Assembly: GCA_029260215.1 (NCBI GenBank)
Contig: JAJDDQ010000085.1
Coordinates: forward strand, 1-64,000
Direction of reading: 5' to 3'
DNA from: Phycisphaerae bacterium
GTDB lineage: Bacteria; Planctomycetota; Phycisphaerae; UBA1845
Length of the DNA: 64,000 nt
Part shown: one piece after another, positions 26,971 to 37,133 of the stretch
How the letters are laid out: each line of letters begins with the position of its first letter
How positions within the stretch are numbered: the first letter of the stretch is position 1
The notes under the pieces: generated by a model
Told to the model about the DNA's origin: nothing
Databases searched by the model: none
What the model saw: the letters and a program-made list of their open reading frames with translations, nothing else
Program-made: the position numbers and the translations under genes

Positions 26971-28629
26971 CTAATCCGAAACAGTCGCCACCCGCCCCGC
27001 CTCACTGGAAACGCCCACGCCAGCCCCCTCAAGCAACGGACCGCACGGACGAGGTTTCAACTGCGAAACGCCCACACCATTCAAACCGGAACGGTCCATA
27101 TTGGAACGATCCATATCGGAACGATCCACGCGGGGCGTCCGCCACCATCGCGGCATCGACATCCAAGCCAAAGCCAGAAACCCGAGACCATATATCAGGA
27201 GAAACACGCTCACAGGCCAAAGCTCGCCGGTCACGTACACGAAAAACGTAGCCATCGAGTAAATGCCAAGCGCCAGTTCGATCACCCACATATGCGTTTG
27301 CACCGGCGCGTACGTGCTGCGCACCGCATGCTTGATCTCACTGCCCGATTTCGGCGTGCGGACGAATTCTCCACCCCGCGTCGTCAGCCCGCGTACAACC
27401 GCCAGCGCATTGTTCACGCACATCCCACAACCCAACGCCATCATCCTCGGGATCATGCGCACACCCGAAAAACCGCCGCCCAACGTCCAGCGCGCGTACG
27501 TATACATGCCCGCCGGCGCGATGGCCGACAACAGCACGACAATCCAAAGACCCCAAATCCAACGCGACACCGGAAGGGAACCGTCCAGCCGCATGAACAG
27601 CATGGGCCGGGCCACAATCGCCAGCACCAGCATCCACACCGCCACCGAGTAATGCGTCAGATGCAGAAACGCCTCAACCTTCTGACCGACGGTAAGCCGT
27701 GACCGAAGAATCCGAGGCATGAGTTTGACGGCTGTCTGAATCGACCCTGTCGCCCACCGTCGCTGTTGACTCTTGAACGCGTCGATATGACCGGGCAACT
27801 CCGCAGGACAGGGCAAATCCGTCGAATACTCGATACGCCAACCCGCCAGTTGTGCTCGATACGATAAATCCAAATCTTCCGTCAGCGTATCGCCCCGCCA
27901 CCCGCCGACGGCTTCGTCGACCAGCACAGCCTTGCGCCAAACCCCAGCCGTTCCATTGAAATTCATCAACAGCCCGTTCCATGCCCGGGCGCCCTGCTCG
28001 ATCGCGAAATGCCCGTCGATTCCAAGCGCCTGCGCCCGCGTCAACCACGATTCCGACTCATTCAAATGGGCCCACCGACCCTGCAAACACGCAAGCCCGG
28101 AATCGTGGGCCAGCAACGGCACTGCCCGTTCCAGAAAATTCGCCGGCGGGACGAAATCGGAGTCGAAAATCGCAATGAATTCCCCGGTCGCCATCGGTGT
28201 CGCGTACGCCAGGGCACCGGCTTTGTACCCTTCCCGAACCGCACGCCGGACGACGTGAACATCGTGGCCATCCTCCGTCAGCTCGGCAGCCAGCCGGTCG
28301 ATGAGCATGCGCGTGTCGTCGTCGCTATCGTCCAGAATCTGAACCTCGTGGCGACCAGCCGGATAACGTATCGCACAGACAGACCGGATCACCCGTTCCG
28401 CCACGTCGATTTCGTTGTAAATCGGTATCTGACTCGTGACCAGAGGCCACGGACCCGACGGCGGCTGCACGCTCCAGGCGCGAACAATCTCCGACTGCCG
28501 CGCCCGAGCAGCCCGAACACGCCGCCGGAACAGATAAATCAGCACGTACAGATGCAGGCCGTAGACCGCGAGCGCACCCGTTGCGACAAAGAAAAGAGCA
28601 AGGGAAACCGACTGAATCAGAACAATCAC
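26971..28629 (-). CDS. Cellulose synthase-like family 2 glycosyltransferase
   Basis: 552 residues, GTG start. One N-terminal helix precedes the GT2 domain. Key motifs are QIPIYNE, ILDDSDDDTR, IFDSDFVPP, TEDLDLSYRAQLAGW and QQRRWATG, which match the D, DxD, TED and QxxRW signature of processive beta-glycosyltransferases. Several membrane helices follow (from about residue 320). It probably makes a beta-linked exopolysaccharide and moves it across the membrane. A C-terminal PilZ domain is not seen. The tail carries a 15-bp tandem repeat (27087-27131) encoding DRSDMDRSNMDRS. Most similar in type to CsbB-free glucomannan/cellulose synthase relatives. Confidence 0.87.
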   Translation of the reverse strand: MIVLIQSVSLALFFVATGALAVYGLHLYVLIYLFRRRVRAARARQSEIVRAWSVQPPSGPWPLVTSQIPIYNEIDVAERVIRSVCAIRYPAGRHEVQILDDSDDDTRMLIDRLAAELTEDGHDVHVVRRAVREGYKAGALAYATPMATGEFIAIFDSDFVPPANFLERAVPLLAHDSGLACLQGRWAHLNESESWLTRAQALGIDGHFAIEQGARAWNGLLMNFNGTAGVWRKAVLVDEAVGGWRGDTLTEDLDLSYRAQLAGWRIEYSTDLPCPAELPGHIDAFKSQQRRWATGSIQTAVKLMPRILRSRLTVGQKVEAFLHLTHYSVAVWMLVLAIVARPMLFMRLDGSLPVSRWIWGLWIVVLLSAIAPAGMYTYARWTLGGGFSGVRMIPRMMALGCGMCVNNALAVVRGLTTRGGEFVRTPKSGSEIKHAVRSTYAPVQTHMWVIELALGIYSMATFFVYVTGELWPVSVFLLIYGLGFLALAWMSMPRWWRTPRVDRSDMDRSNMDRSGLNGVGVSQLKPRPCGPLLEGAGVGVSSEAGRVATVSD

Positions 28630-28743
28630 TTGAGTGAACTCTCACGCGCGGGCCTGTAGCTCGGCCCTTGTAGAATGAAGGTGGGACAAACTAGATGCCA
28701 CAACAGTGTACGTCAACCGCGCGCTTCCTGCATCCTGCGTTGT

Positions 28744-28772
28744 TTGACATCCAAGGGTGCTCGGACTACCTT
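28744..28772 (+). promoter_or_regulatory. Sigma-70-type promoter of icd
   Basis: A perfect TTGACA (28744-28749), a 17-base spacer and TACCTT (28767-28772) lie about 60 bases before the icd ATG. The -35 is ideal and the -10 weak. Confidence 0.5.
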
Positions 28773-28834
28773 TCCGACTCGAATAAGCACTGTTTTCCAA
28801 GCGTTTTCCGCACCATGAGAGGCTGTGAATTGTT

Positions 28835-30097
<1,263 letters not shown>

Positions 30098-30116
30098 CGC
30101 TTTAGTCGAGCCGTTC

Positions 30117-30133
30117 GCCGCCGTCATGGCGGC
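30117..30133 (+). terminator. Stem-loop after icd
   Basis: GCCGCC-GTCAT-GGCGGC, 20 bases past the icd stop, flanked by weaker CGAGC/GCTCG pairing. There is no T-run on this strand; an A8 run follows at about 30151. A possible transcript end, but weak as an intrinsic terminator. Confidence 0.35.
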
Positions 30134-30182
30134 GCTCGGTTGCTCGTGACGAAAAAAAAGACGTTATAAGGGTCATTTGTGA

Positions 30183-30211
30183 TTGAAATCGAAATCGCCA
30201 TCTGATACGAT
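30183..30211 (+). promoter_or_regulatory. Extended -10 promoter upstream of the PEP-CTERM gene
   Basis: TTGAAA (30183-30188), 17-base spacer, then TACGAT (30206-30211) preceded by TGA, giving an extended -10. It lies about 266 bases before the next ATG, so it predicts a long leader. The leader contains the perfect palindrome GCGCAGCTTGCTGCGC (30299-30314). No gene is seen in 30098-30476. Confidence 0.5.
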
Positions 30212-30476
30212 GCTGGCGTCGGAGCGGTTATCCGCAGGCGATTCATGCCCGCACCCGCTACGCATTCCGAGGGATTTTCAGAGAGAGAGTTAGTCATAGC
30301 GCAGCTTGCTGCGCGTCTGGGTTGTCGCTTTGTGCGCATCCTGTGTTGTTTGCTTGTGACGCAGATGGTCTCGGCTTGCCGGGTTCAATTGCGATGAGTT
30401 TCTTGTGAACGTGAACGTTTGAGGCGTCGGTGCGGAGGTGCATCGGCCCCGAATTTCAACGAGGAGGAGTCTGGTA

Positions 30477-31115
30477 ATGGTGAAACGTGTACTTATGGTC
30501 GCAGTGGTCGCATCGTTTGCGGCAAGCACGGCAATGGCCACGAATGAAGTGATTACAAACGGTGGATTCGGCGACGGCGGCGACGGCTGGACCATCAACA
30601 ACGTGAATGAGAACGCTGGCGGCGTCTCGTTCGGTGGCGGAAATGTGACGATCACGGGTCCGGACGGCGGCGCCGGTTCCGGTTTCGCCGAGATTTTCCA
30701 GAATGCGGCGAATCCTTCGGAAGCGGCTGGGACGCTCACGTTTGACGTGATTTCGTACACCAGCGTCGACGTCGGCTTCACCCCGGCTTTCGATTCGCCG
30801 TACGTGTCGGTCAATAATGCCGGCAGCGGCTTGAATGCCGACGGTTCGCTTTCCCCCGGTCTCACCCCGGGTGCTGGCGACCAGGCTGGCTACGGCGACC
30901 TGCAGGTTGCCCCGCCGCACAACAACATCTCCTACTCGCTGGACGTTCCCGCCGGTTCGAGCAACATCCGCGTAGGCTTTGGTGTTGACTCAGCCGACAA
31001 CCTCTACGGTTCCGGCGTGCTCACCATCGACAACGTCAGCCTGAAGGTTCCCGAGCCGACCACGGCCGCCCTTTTGGCCCTCGGTGGTTGTGCCTTGCTG
31101 CGTCGTCGTCGCTAA
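30477..31115 (+). CDS. PEP-CTERM sorting domain protein
   Basis: 212 residues. Signal peptide VKRVLMVAVVASFAASTAMA, then a beta-rich domain starting NEVITNGGFGDGGDGW, of the kind seen in carbohydrate-binding 'choice-of-anchor' PEP-CTERM proteins. The C-terminus is VPEPTTAALLALGGCALLRRRR, an ideal PEP-CTERM tail. GAGGAGGAG precedes the ATG at 30477 by 8 bases, one of the strongest ribosome sites in the window. Likely highly expressed and exported. A strong intrinsic terminator follows. Confidence 0.88.
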   Translation: MVKRVLMVAVVASFAASTAMATNEVITNGGFGDGGDGWTINNVNENAGGVSFGGGNVTITGPDGGAGSGFAEIFQNAANPSEAAGTLTFDVISYTSVDVGFTPAFDSPYVSVNNAGSGLNADGSLSPGLTPGAGDQAGYGDLQVAPPHNNISYSLDVPAGSSNIRVGFGVDSADNLYGSGVLTIDNVSLKVPEPTTAALLALGGCALLRRRR

Positions 31116-31172
31116 GACTGCGAACGCGCGTCTGCCCGCAATTGTGGGCAACGCATCAGAATAGCTACGAAA

Positions 31173-31207
31173 CATCCCCGGTATCATTCCGATGCCGGGG
31201 ATGTTTT
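31173..31207 (+). terminator. Intrinsic terminator
   Basis: CATCCCCGG...CCGGGGATG stem (31173-31203) with a short loop, followed by TTTT. It sits 58 bases after the PEP-CTERM stop. It also overlaps ATG codons in frame with the sulfatase gene, showing that the sulfatase starts further downstream. Confidence 0.8.
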
Positions 31208-31284
31208 CATTCCCGACCACACCGCCGCGCCCAAACGAGACCAAAACCAGGGCAGCCTTCTTCACAACGCACCGCATTGGCCCG

Positions 31285-33195
31285 ATGATTCCCCGAGCGT
31301 ATGATCCCCGGATAGCGAGTAATCGGACCGTGTCACGCAATCAGCTTATTATCGGAATCGCTTTGGCAGCCGTTTTCGGCTCGCTGATCGTTTGGTATTC
31401 GTCGCAGTCCGCCCCACCCCCACCCGCCCATTCAGGCCCGTGGGCGGAATCAGCAGCTGCGTCCGGTCACAACGTCCTGCTCGTTACGATCGACACGCTC
31501 CGCTGGGATCGCCTGGGCTGCTATGGGTATAGCCGCGCCGAGACGCCCAACATTGACAGCCTGACGCAAAACGCCGTGCTGTTCCGGGACGCGGTCACCA
31601 CCGCCCCCCTGACACTTCCATCACACAGCACCATTTTCACGGGGCTGGACGTACCCCACCACGGCGTGCGTAACAATGGCGATTTCAAGCTCCCCCAAGA
31701 TCGAACCACTCTGGCTGAGATTCTTTCCGAAAACGGGTACGCCACCGCAGCGTTTATCGGAGCCTACGTCCTCGACGGAAGTTTCGGGCTGGATCAAGGA
31801 TTCGATCTATACGACGACGTTTTCGATCACACCAAGGAAGATCGATCCTGGGGGGCGGAGCTTGAACGCACCGCCGACGAGGTTACGGACAAGTTTCTGG
31901 CGTGGCTCGATGCCCGTCCGATAAGCGACGACAAACTGCTCTTCGCGTGGGTTCACTACTACGACCCCCACAACGACTACGAACCGCCCGAACCGTTCGC
32001 GACACGATTTTCGGACCCTTACGATGGCGAAATCGCCTTCGTCGATGAACAAGTCGGCCGACTCCTCGACGGGTTAGAATCCAAGGGCCTGCGTGAGAAA
32101 ACGCTGATCGTCGTTGTGGCTGACCACGGCGAATCGCTCGGCGACCACAACGAAGCAACACACGGCCATCTCATTTACGACAGCTCGATGCACGTTCCGT
32201 TCATCATCCACAGCCCGTCCGCGATCCCCGGCCGATTCGAAGTCGCGGACCGCGTGGTCAGCACGCTCGATGTGACGCCCACGATTCTCGATCTGCTCGG
32301 CATTGAGACGACCCTGACGTTCGACGGCATCAGTCAGATTCACGCGGCCGCAGACGCGGAACGCGCGATCTACATGGAAACGATGCTCCCGCTGTACAAC
32401 CACGGCTGGAGTTCGCTGCACGCCCTGCGTCGTCACGGCGACAAGTACATCAAGGCGCCGCGCAGCGAATACTACGACATCCGCAGCGATCCCGGAGAGC
32501 GCAACAACCTCATCGACGACGACTCCGAAGAACCCCCCCCGCTGGTCGCGATGTTGAAAACGCGGACAGCCGCTTGGGAAGCGACAGAAAACGAAGCGGT
32601 CGCCAAAACCGGGATGGACCCCGAGACGCTGAAAAAACTTGAATCCCTGGGCTACATCAGTACGCCCATCGCCGACGACGAATACGGAAAACGCGACCCC
32701 AAGGACATGATGGAGACCTGGCAGGACCTTATCAACGCGAAAGGCCTGACCGACCGGGGCCGATTCGCCGAGGCACGGGTGCTGGTGGACAAGGCTTTGA
32801 ACACTTGGCCTAAAGACCTTTTCGCGCTCGAGCGGCTCGCGGACATTCAAACCAAAGTAGGCCAACCAGCGGAGGCCGAGACAACGCTGCGGCGCATGCT
32901 CGCCATCAAACCGGCGGTTAACATTTACATATGGCTGGGGCAGATTCTCGTCGAACAGGATCGCGTACAGGAACTGGAAGTCATTCTCCAACAGGCTGAG
33001 GTGCTCGATCCCGGCGCGGGCGGCATCCTGATCCTGCGCGGAGACGTCGCAGCCAGGCGGAATGATTTCGATCGCGCCCTGCAACTTTACGAAGAGGCTA
33101 AGCGCATCGACCCCAAGCGATCCACCACGATGGCCGACAGCCACGCCGCCAAGGTTCGAGCATTCATCGCGTCGCTCAATCGGGGGAAGAAATAG
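31285..33195 (+). CDS. Sulfatase-family hydrolase with C-terminal TPR domain
   Basis: About 636 residues. One N-terminal membrane anchor (QLIIGIALAAVFGSLIVWYSS) precedes an alkaline phosphatase/sulfatase fold: NVLLVTIDTLRWDRLGCYGY (metal Asp), PLTLPSHSTIFTGL, VVVADHGESLGDH and THGHLIYDSSMHVPFI. Tetratricopeptide repeats follow from about residue 490 (DRGRFAEARVLVDKALNTWPKDLFALERLADI). The position that holds the formylglycine-forming Cys/Ser in true sulfatases (C/SxPSR) reads T-L-P-S-H, so a classical sulfatase mechanism is doubtful. A phosphotransferase-like Thr mechanism or another ester substrate is possible. First gene of a run that includes HTTM, CRTAC1-like and TPR proteins. Confidence 0.83.
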   Translation: MIPRAYDPRIASNRTVSRNQLIIGIALAAVFGSLIVWYSSQSAPPPPAHSGPWAESAAASGHNVLLVTIDTLRWDRLGCYGYSRAETPNIDSLTQNAVLFRDAVTTAPLTLPSHSTIFTGLDVPHHGVRNNGDFKLPQDRTTLAEILSENGYATAAFIGAYVLDGSFGLDQGFDLYDDVFDHTKEDRSWGAELERTADEVTDKFLAWLDARPISDDKLLFAWVHYYDPHNDYEPPEPFATRFSDPYDGEIAFVDEQVGRLLDGLESKGLREKTLIVVVADHGESLGDHNEATHGHLIYDSSMHVPFIIHSPSAIPGRFEVADRVVSTLDVTPTILDLLGIETTLTFDGISQIHAAADAERAIYMETMLPLYNHGWSSLHALRRHGDKYIKAPRSEYYDIRSDPGERNNLIDDDSEEPPPLVAMLKTRTAAWEATENEAVAKTGMDPETLKKLESLGYISTPIADDEYGKRDPKDMMETWQDLINAKGLTDRGRFAEARVLVDKALNTWPKDLFALERLADIQTKVGQPAEAETTLRRMLAIKPAVNIYIWLGQILVEQDRVQELEVILQQAEVLDPGAGGILILRGDVAARRNDFDRALQLYEEAKRIDPKRSTTMADSHAAKVRAFIASLNRGKK

Positions 33196-33225
33196 GCTCG
33201 CTCGTTTGAGGGCGTTCACAAGATC

Positions 33226-35070
33226 ATGGCTGGCTCGTGCAACATCGATGGTAGCGTTTTTGCGGACGACGAATCCGACACGCCTCAAGACCCTGCGACG
33301 AACAGGCGCAACCGCCTCCTCACGCAGCTCTTCGGCTTTGATCTGCGCTCGCTTGCGTTGTTCCGCGTCTGCGTAGCCGCCCTGATTCTCGTTGACCTTC
33401 TCGTACGCTCGCGAGACCTGGCCGCCCACTACACCGATGCGGGCGTGCTCCCGGCTGCCACGGTCCGCGAGATGTACAAAGGCATTCTCGATCTGTCCCT
33501 GCATTATCACCTGAGCGGGCACACGTGGATGATCGTCGCCCTTTTCGTCGTGCATGGCTTGTGCGCGCTCGCGTTGCTGTTGGGCTGGCACACGCGGCTG
33601 GCTGTCGTTTTGTGCTGGTACTTCGCACTAAGCCTGCACGTTCGCAACGGGACGATACTCGGCGGCGGTGATGCCATGCTGCGCACGCTGCTCATCTGGG
33701 GGGCGTTGCTGCCTCTGGGGGCGCGGTATTCCTTCGACAGTGCGCTCAACACCGCACCCCGCCGGCGTACGAACGGATTCCTATCCGTCGCGACGGTCGG
33801 CGTGCTCGTTCAGTTTCTGGTCGTCTACTGGATGTCCGTCGTTGCGAAATCAGGCCCCGCGTGGTGGGATGGCAGAGCCGTCTGGTACGCGCTCAATGTC
33901 GACTTCATCGCCAAGCCGCCGGCTGTTTGGCTTCGTCAGTTTACAAGCGTTTTGCCGCTGCTCACGCATCTGACCATCTGGTTCGAAGTCTTCGCGCCCG
34001 CCCTTCTTCTCGTTCCGTTCAAGGTCGGCCCTCTGCGCACGCTCACCGTCGTGATGTTTATGTTCTTCCACGCCTGCCTCGGCGCGTGTCTCGGTCTGGG
34101 GATTTTCGCGTACGTCGGCGTGGCCATGTGGACGATCTTCCTGCCTGCGTGGTTCTGGGACAAAATAACTGCGCGTTTGAATACGCCTCAGCGTGCCGGC
34201 CTGCGCATTTACTACGACGGCGATTGCGGATTCTGTGCCAAGTCCGCACGCATCCTGCGCACGTTCCTGCTGCTATCCAACACACCGCTTTCGCCGACCC
34301 AGAACGACCCCAGCGTTTACGCCGATATGCAACGTCACAATTCGTGGATCGTCATCGACCACAGCGAAAAACGGCACATTAAGTTCGACGCTTTTCTGCT
34401 GCTCTGCCGATACTCGCCGATCGCCTGGCCTTTCGCGTGGCTGCTGCGTATTCCGCCCATCCCCACCATCGGAAGAATCGCCTACGACTTTGTGGCCACG
34501 CACCGGCAGGACGCGAGCGCGATCACCGGGCCTTTCGTTCCGCGACCGATGCGCATCGAGCCGGGATTGTTCGTGCAAATCGTGGCGGGGTTGTTCACGC
34601 TTTTCGTCATCGTGCAGAACGTCAGCACGATCGACAGTCCCTGGGTCGCCCGCCTCCGCTCGCGTGCGCTCGCTCAAATCACCGTACGATTGCAACTCGA
34701 TCAGCGTTGGTATCTTTTCGCACCCCAGCCGCGTGCGGTCGATTCCTGGTTCGTTTTCGACGGTCTGCTCGCCGACGGCTCCCACGTCGATCCGCTGAGA
34801 CCCGAGATGGCTGTCACGTTCGACAAGCCTGCACTGGTGTCGGCCACGTTTCCGAGCATGCGTTGGCGGTGCTCCCTGCGCAGCATCGCCGCCCCCAATT
34901 CGCCGCGTTTGGTCAAGCTGGCTGAATACCTCAAACGTGAGTGGGACGCCAAGCATCCGAACGCGGAACGCCTCGTCGCGCTCAAAATTTACATGATCGC
35001 CGAACGCACCTACGACGACCACATTGGTCAACCCGAACCGGTTCAAATCTTCGGAGGCCGATTCGAGTGA
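33226..35070 (+). CDS. HTTM domain fused to DCC (DUF393) thiol-disulfide domain
   Basis: 614 residues. The N-terminal part (about 30-320) has many membrane helices with FGFDLRSLALFRVCVAALILVDLL and WHTRLAVVLCWYFALSLHVRN, typical of HTTM (vitamin K-dependent gamma-carboxylase-like) proteins. At about 325 comes LRIYYDGDCGFCAKSARIL, the DxDCxxC motif of DCC/DUF393 proteins. A third part (about 435-610) has another helix and a soluble tail (LDQRWYLFAPQP...VFDGLLADGSHVD) of the type often found after HTTM domains. HTTM proteins are thought to oxidise or carboxylate targets. The fusion puts a CxxC redox domain on the same chain. It starts 30 bases after the sulfatase gene. Confidence 0.83.
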   Translation: MAGSCNIDGSVFADDESDTPQDPATNRRNRLLTQLFGFDLRSLALFRVCVAALILVDLLVRSRDLAAHYTDAGVLPAATVREMYKGILDLSLHYHLSGHTWMIVALFVVHGLCALALLLGWHTRLAVVLCWYFALSLHVRNGTILGGGDAMLRTLLIWGALLPLGARYSFDSALNTAPRRRTNGFLSVATVGVLVQFLVVYWMSVVAKSGPAWWDGRAVWYALNVDFIAKPPAVWLRQFTSVLPLLTHLTIWFEVFAPALLLVPFKVGPLRTLTVVMFMFFHACLGACLGLGIFAYVGVAMWTIFLPAWFWDKITARLNTPQRAGLRIYYDGDCGFCAKSARILRTFLLLSNTPLSPTQNDPSVYADMQRHNSWIVIDHSEKRHIKFDAFLLLCRYSPIAWPFAWLLRIPPIPTIGRIAYDFVATHRQDASAITGPFVPRPMRIEPGLFVQIVAGLFTLFVIVQNVSTIDSPWVARLRSRALAQITVRLQLDQRWYLFAPQPRAVDSWFVFDGLLADGSHVDPLRPEMAVTFDKPALVSATFPSMRWRCSLRSIAAPNSPRLVKLAEYLKREWDAKHPNAERLVALKIYMIAERTYDDHIGQPEPVQIFGGRFE

Positions 35071-35112
35071 TGAATCGCGCAACCAGCGTCGGACAACATA
35101 CGCTCCGTTCCG

Positions 35113-35192
35113 GGTGGCATGGTCTGGCGCAGCCAGGCCGTGGCGTTTCGCGAATCCCACGGCCTACCGACTGCGCCGGTAGACCGTGCCAC
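35113..35192. repeat. Dispersed repeat R1, copy C
   Basis: GGTGGCATGGTCTGGCGC...CCGTGG and CCACGGCCTACCG...GGTAGACCGTGCCAC. Compared with copies A and D the hairpin order is reversed, i.e. this copy is inverted. Confidence 0.75.
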
Positions 35193-35207
35193 TCTGCCGC
35201 GGCGATC

Positions 35208-35369
35208 GCCTTCTTCCTCCCCTCCTTACGAAGGAGGGGCCGGGGGAGGTTCTTCTTGCAAAGCGAAGCGTCGCTCTGGTCTAACCCCCCTGTATCCCCC
35301 CTTCGTAAAGGGGGGAAGATATTATTCACTTTCGTAAAGGGAGGAACGGAGAACGCGCACGCATTGCAC
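35208..35369. repeat. Dispersed long inverted repeat R5, copy 2
   Basis: Matches 12707-12869 over about 160 bp. The left arm is CCCTCCTTACGAAGGAGGGG (35220-35239), the right arm CCCCCCTTCGTAAAGGGGGG (35296-35315), with a third partial arm CTTTCGTAAAGGGAGG at 35331-35346. R1 copy C plus R5 fill the 320-base gap between the HTTM and CRTAC1-like genes. Confidence 0.75.
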
Positions 35370-35390
35370 ACGGCCGGCTCGTTTCGAGTA

Positions 35391-37133
35391 ATGAATCGCT
35401 TTTTCATCGCCGGACAACCATGCACAGCGATCGCCGCGATCATACTGTTCCTCTGCATTGCCGCGTGCGATCGGAAACCGTCGGCCAACAAGACCGCCCC
35501 ACCGCCAACCGACGCACCGTCGTGGTTCACTGATATCACCGCCGAATCGGGCATCACATTCACGCACTTCGCCGGAGAGACAGGCCAATACTTCTACCCC
35601 GAAATCATGGGCAGCGGATGTGCACTCTTCGACTACGACAACGACGGCGACCTCGACGCCTATTTCATCAACGGCTGCCCACACCATGACGGCCTGCTCG
35701 CACCGGACGCAGCCGTCACCAACCAACTCTTCCGCCGCGAGCCGGACGGAACCTATACCAACGTCACCGCGAATTCAGGCCTGAACGACACGGGTTTCGG
35801 AATGGGTGTAGCCGTCGGCGACACCGACAACGACGGCGACCTCGATGTCTACGTCACCAACGTCGGCTTGAACATTTTCTACCGCAACAACGGCGACGGC
35901 ACGTTCACCGACGACACAACCGCCGCAGGCTTTGATGATTCAGCCGTGCAGCAATGGTCCGCCTCGGCCGCATTTTTTGACTTTGACCGCGACGGCGACC
36001 TCGATCTCTACGTCACCAACTACCTCAACTACGATGCGAAAAAGTCCTGTCGCGACAAGGCCGGCGCCCCCGACTACTGCGGGCCGCTGGCGTTTGAAGG
36101 GGCTTCCGACCGTCTCTATCGCAACGACGGCGACGGCACATTCACCGACATCACCGACGAATCGGGCATCGGGGTCGCACGCGGGAGAGGCCTCGGTGTG
36201 GTCTGTGCCGACTTCAACGACGACGGTCGCCCGGACGTTTTCGTGGCCAACGACGGCGAAGCCAACCTGCTGTGGATCAAGCGCGACGACGGCACGTTCG
36301 CGGACCACGCGGTTTCAATGGGCGTCGCGTTCAACATGATGGGGCGATCCGAAGCGAGCATGGGCATCGCACTCGGCGACGTTGACAACGACCATCGCCT
36401 CGACCTGCTCTGCACGCATCTGCATTCGGAAAGCAACACGCTGTACTTGGGCCAAGGGTCGGCGGGGTTTGAGGACGCGACCGGCGCTTCCGGCCTCGGT
36501 GCTGCCAGCATGGACACCACCGGTTTCGGAGCGGGATTCCTGGACGCCGACCACGACGGCGACCTCGACCTCTTCCTGGTCAACGGTCGAGTCAAACGCG
36601 GGACGCCGCGAATTGCCGATCACCTTTCACGATTCTGGCAAGCCTACGCTGAACCCGATCTTTTCTTCATCAACGAAGGAGACGCCCACTTTCACAACGC
36701 GACGAGTCAGGCGGCGGAGATGTGCGACAAACCGTTCGTTGGACGCGGATTGGCCATCGGCGACATCGACCGTGACGGCGACATCGACATACTCGTTTCC
36801 AACGACGCAGGCCCGGCGAAACTCTTCCGCAACGACACGCCCCGCAAAGGCCGATGGCTCGTTGTCGAGCCGATCGTCGCACCCGGTCGGACGCCGGCCA
36901 TCGGAGCCGTCGTCACTGTAACATTTGGAAAGCAATCCCTTCGCCGCGACATCCGCTCAGCATCAAGCTACCTCTCCGCCAACGACCCCGCCGCCCATTT
37001 CGGGCTGGGCGATCATGGTAAAGTCGACACGATCCGCATCGTCTGGCCCGACGGTGCGACGGAATCATTCGTCGGCGTCGCTGCGGACCAATACGTGCAA
37101 CCAATTAAAGGTCAAGGCAGTCAGGCGAAATGA
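35391..37133 (+). CDS. CRTAC1-like FG-GAP/VCBS repeat lipoprotein with ASPIC/UnbV domain
   Basis: About 580 residues. A lipoprotein signal peptide (AIILFLCIAACDRK, Cys at about residue 26) is followed by WFTDITAESGITFTHFAG and repeated FG-GAP-type blades with calcium loops (DYDNDGDLDAYF, DTDNDGDLDVYV, DFDRDGDLDLYV, DFNDDGRPDVFV, DADHDGDLDLFL, DIDRDGDIDILV), i.e. a beta-propeller. The C-terminal ASPIC/UnbV domain reads IGAVVTVTFGKQSLRRDIRSASSYLS...LGDHGKVDTIRIVWPDG. Probably a periplasmic or surface binding protein. The frame is open upstream to 34941, but that part is repeat sequence. Its stop overlaps the next start (ATGA). Confidence 0.87.
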   Translation: MNRFFIAGQPCTAIAAIILFLCIAACDRKPSANKTAPPPTDAPSWFTDITAESGITFTHFAGETGQYFYPEIMGSGCALFDYDNDGDLDAYFINGCPHHDGLLAPDAAVTNQLFRREPDGTYTNVTANSGLNDTGFGMGVAVGDTDNDGDLDVYVTNVGLNIFYRNNGDGTFTDDTTAAGFDDSAVQQWSASAAFFDFDRDGDLDLYVTNYLNYDAKKSCRDKAGAPDYCGPLAFEGASDRLYRNDGDGTFTDITDESGIGVARGRGLGVVCADFNDDGRPDVFVANDGEANLLWIKRDDGTFADHAVSMGVAFNMMGRSEASMGIALGDVDNDHRLDLLCTHLHSESNTLYLGQGSAGFEDATGASGLGAASMDTTGFGAGFLDADHDGDLDLFLVNGRVKRGTPRIADHLSRFWQAYAEPDLFFINEGDAHFHNATSQAAEMCDKPFVGRGLAIGDIDRDGDIDILVSNDAGPAKLFRNDTPRKGRWLVVEPIVAPGRTPAIGAVVTVTFGKQSLRRDIRSASSYLSANDPAAHFGLGDHGKVDTIRIVWPDGATESFVGVAADQYVQPIKGQGSQAK

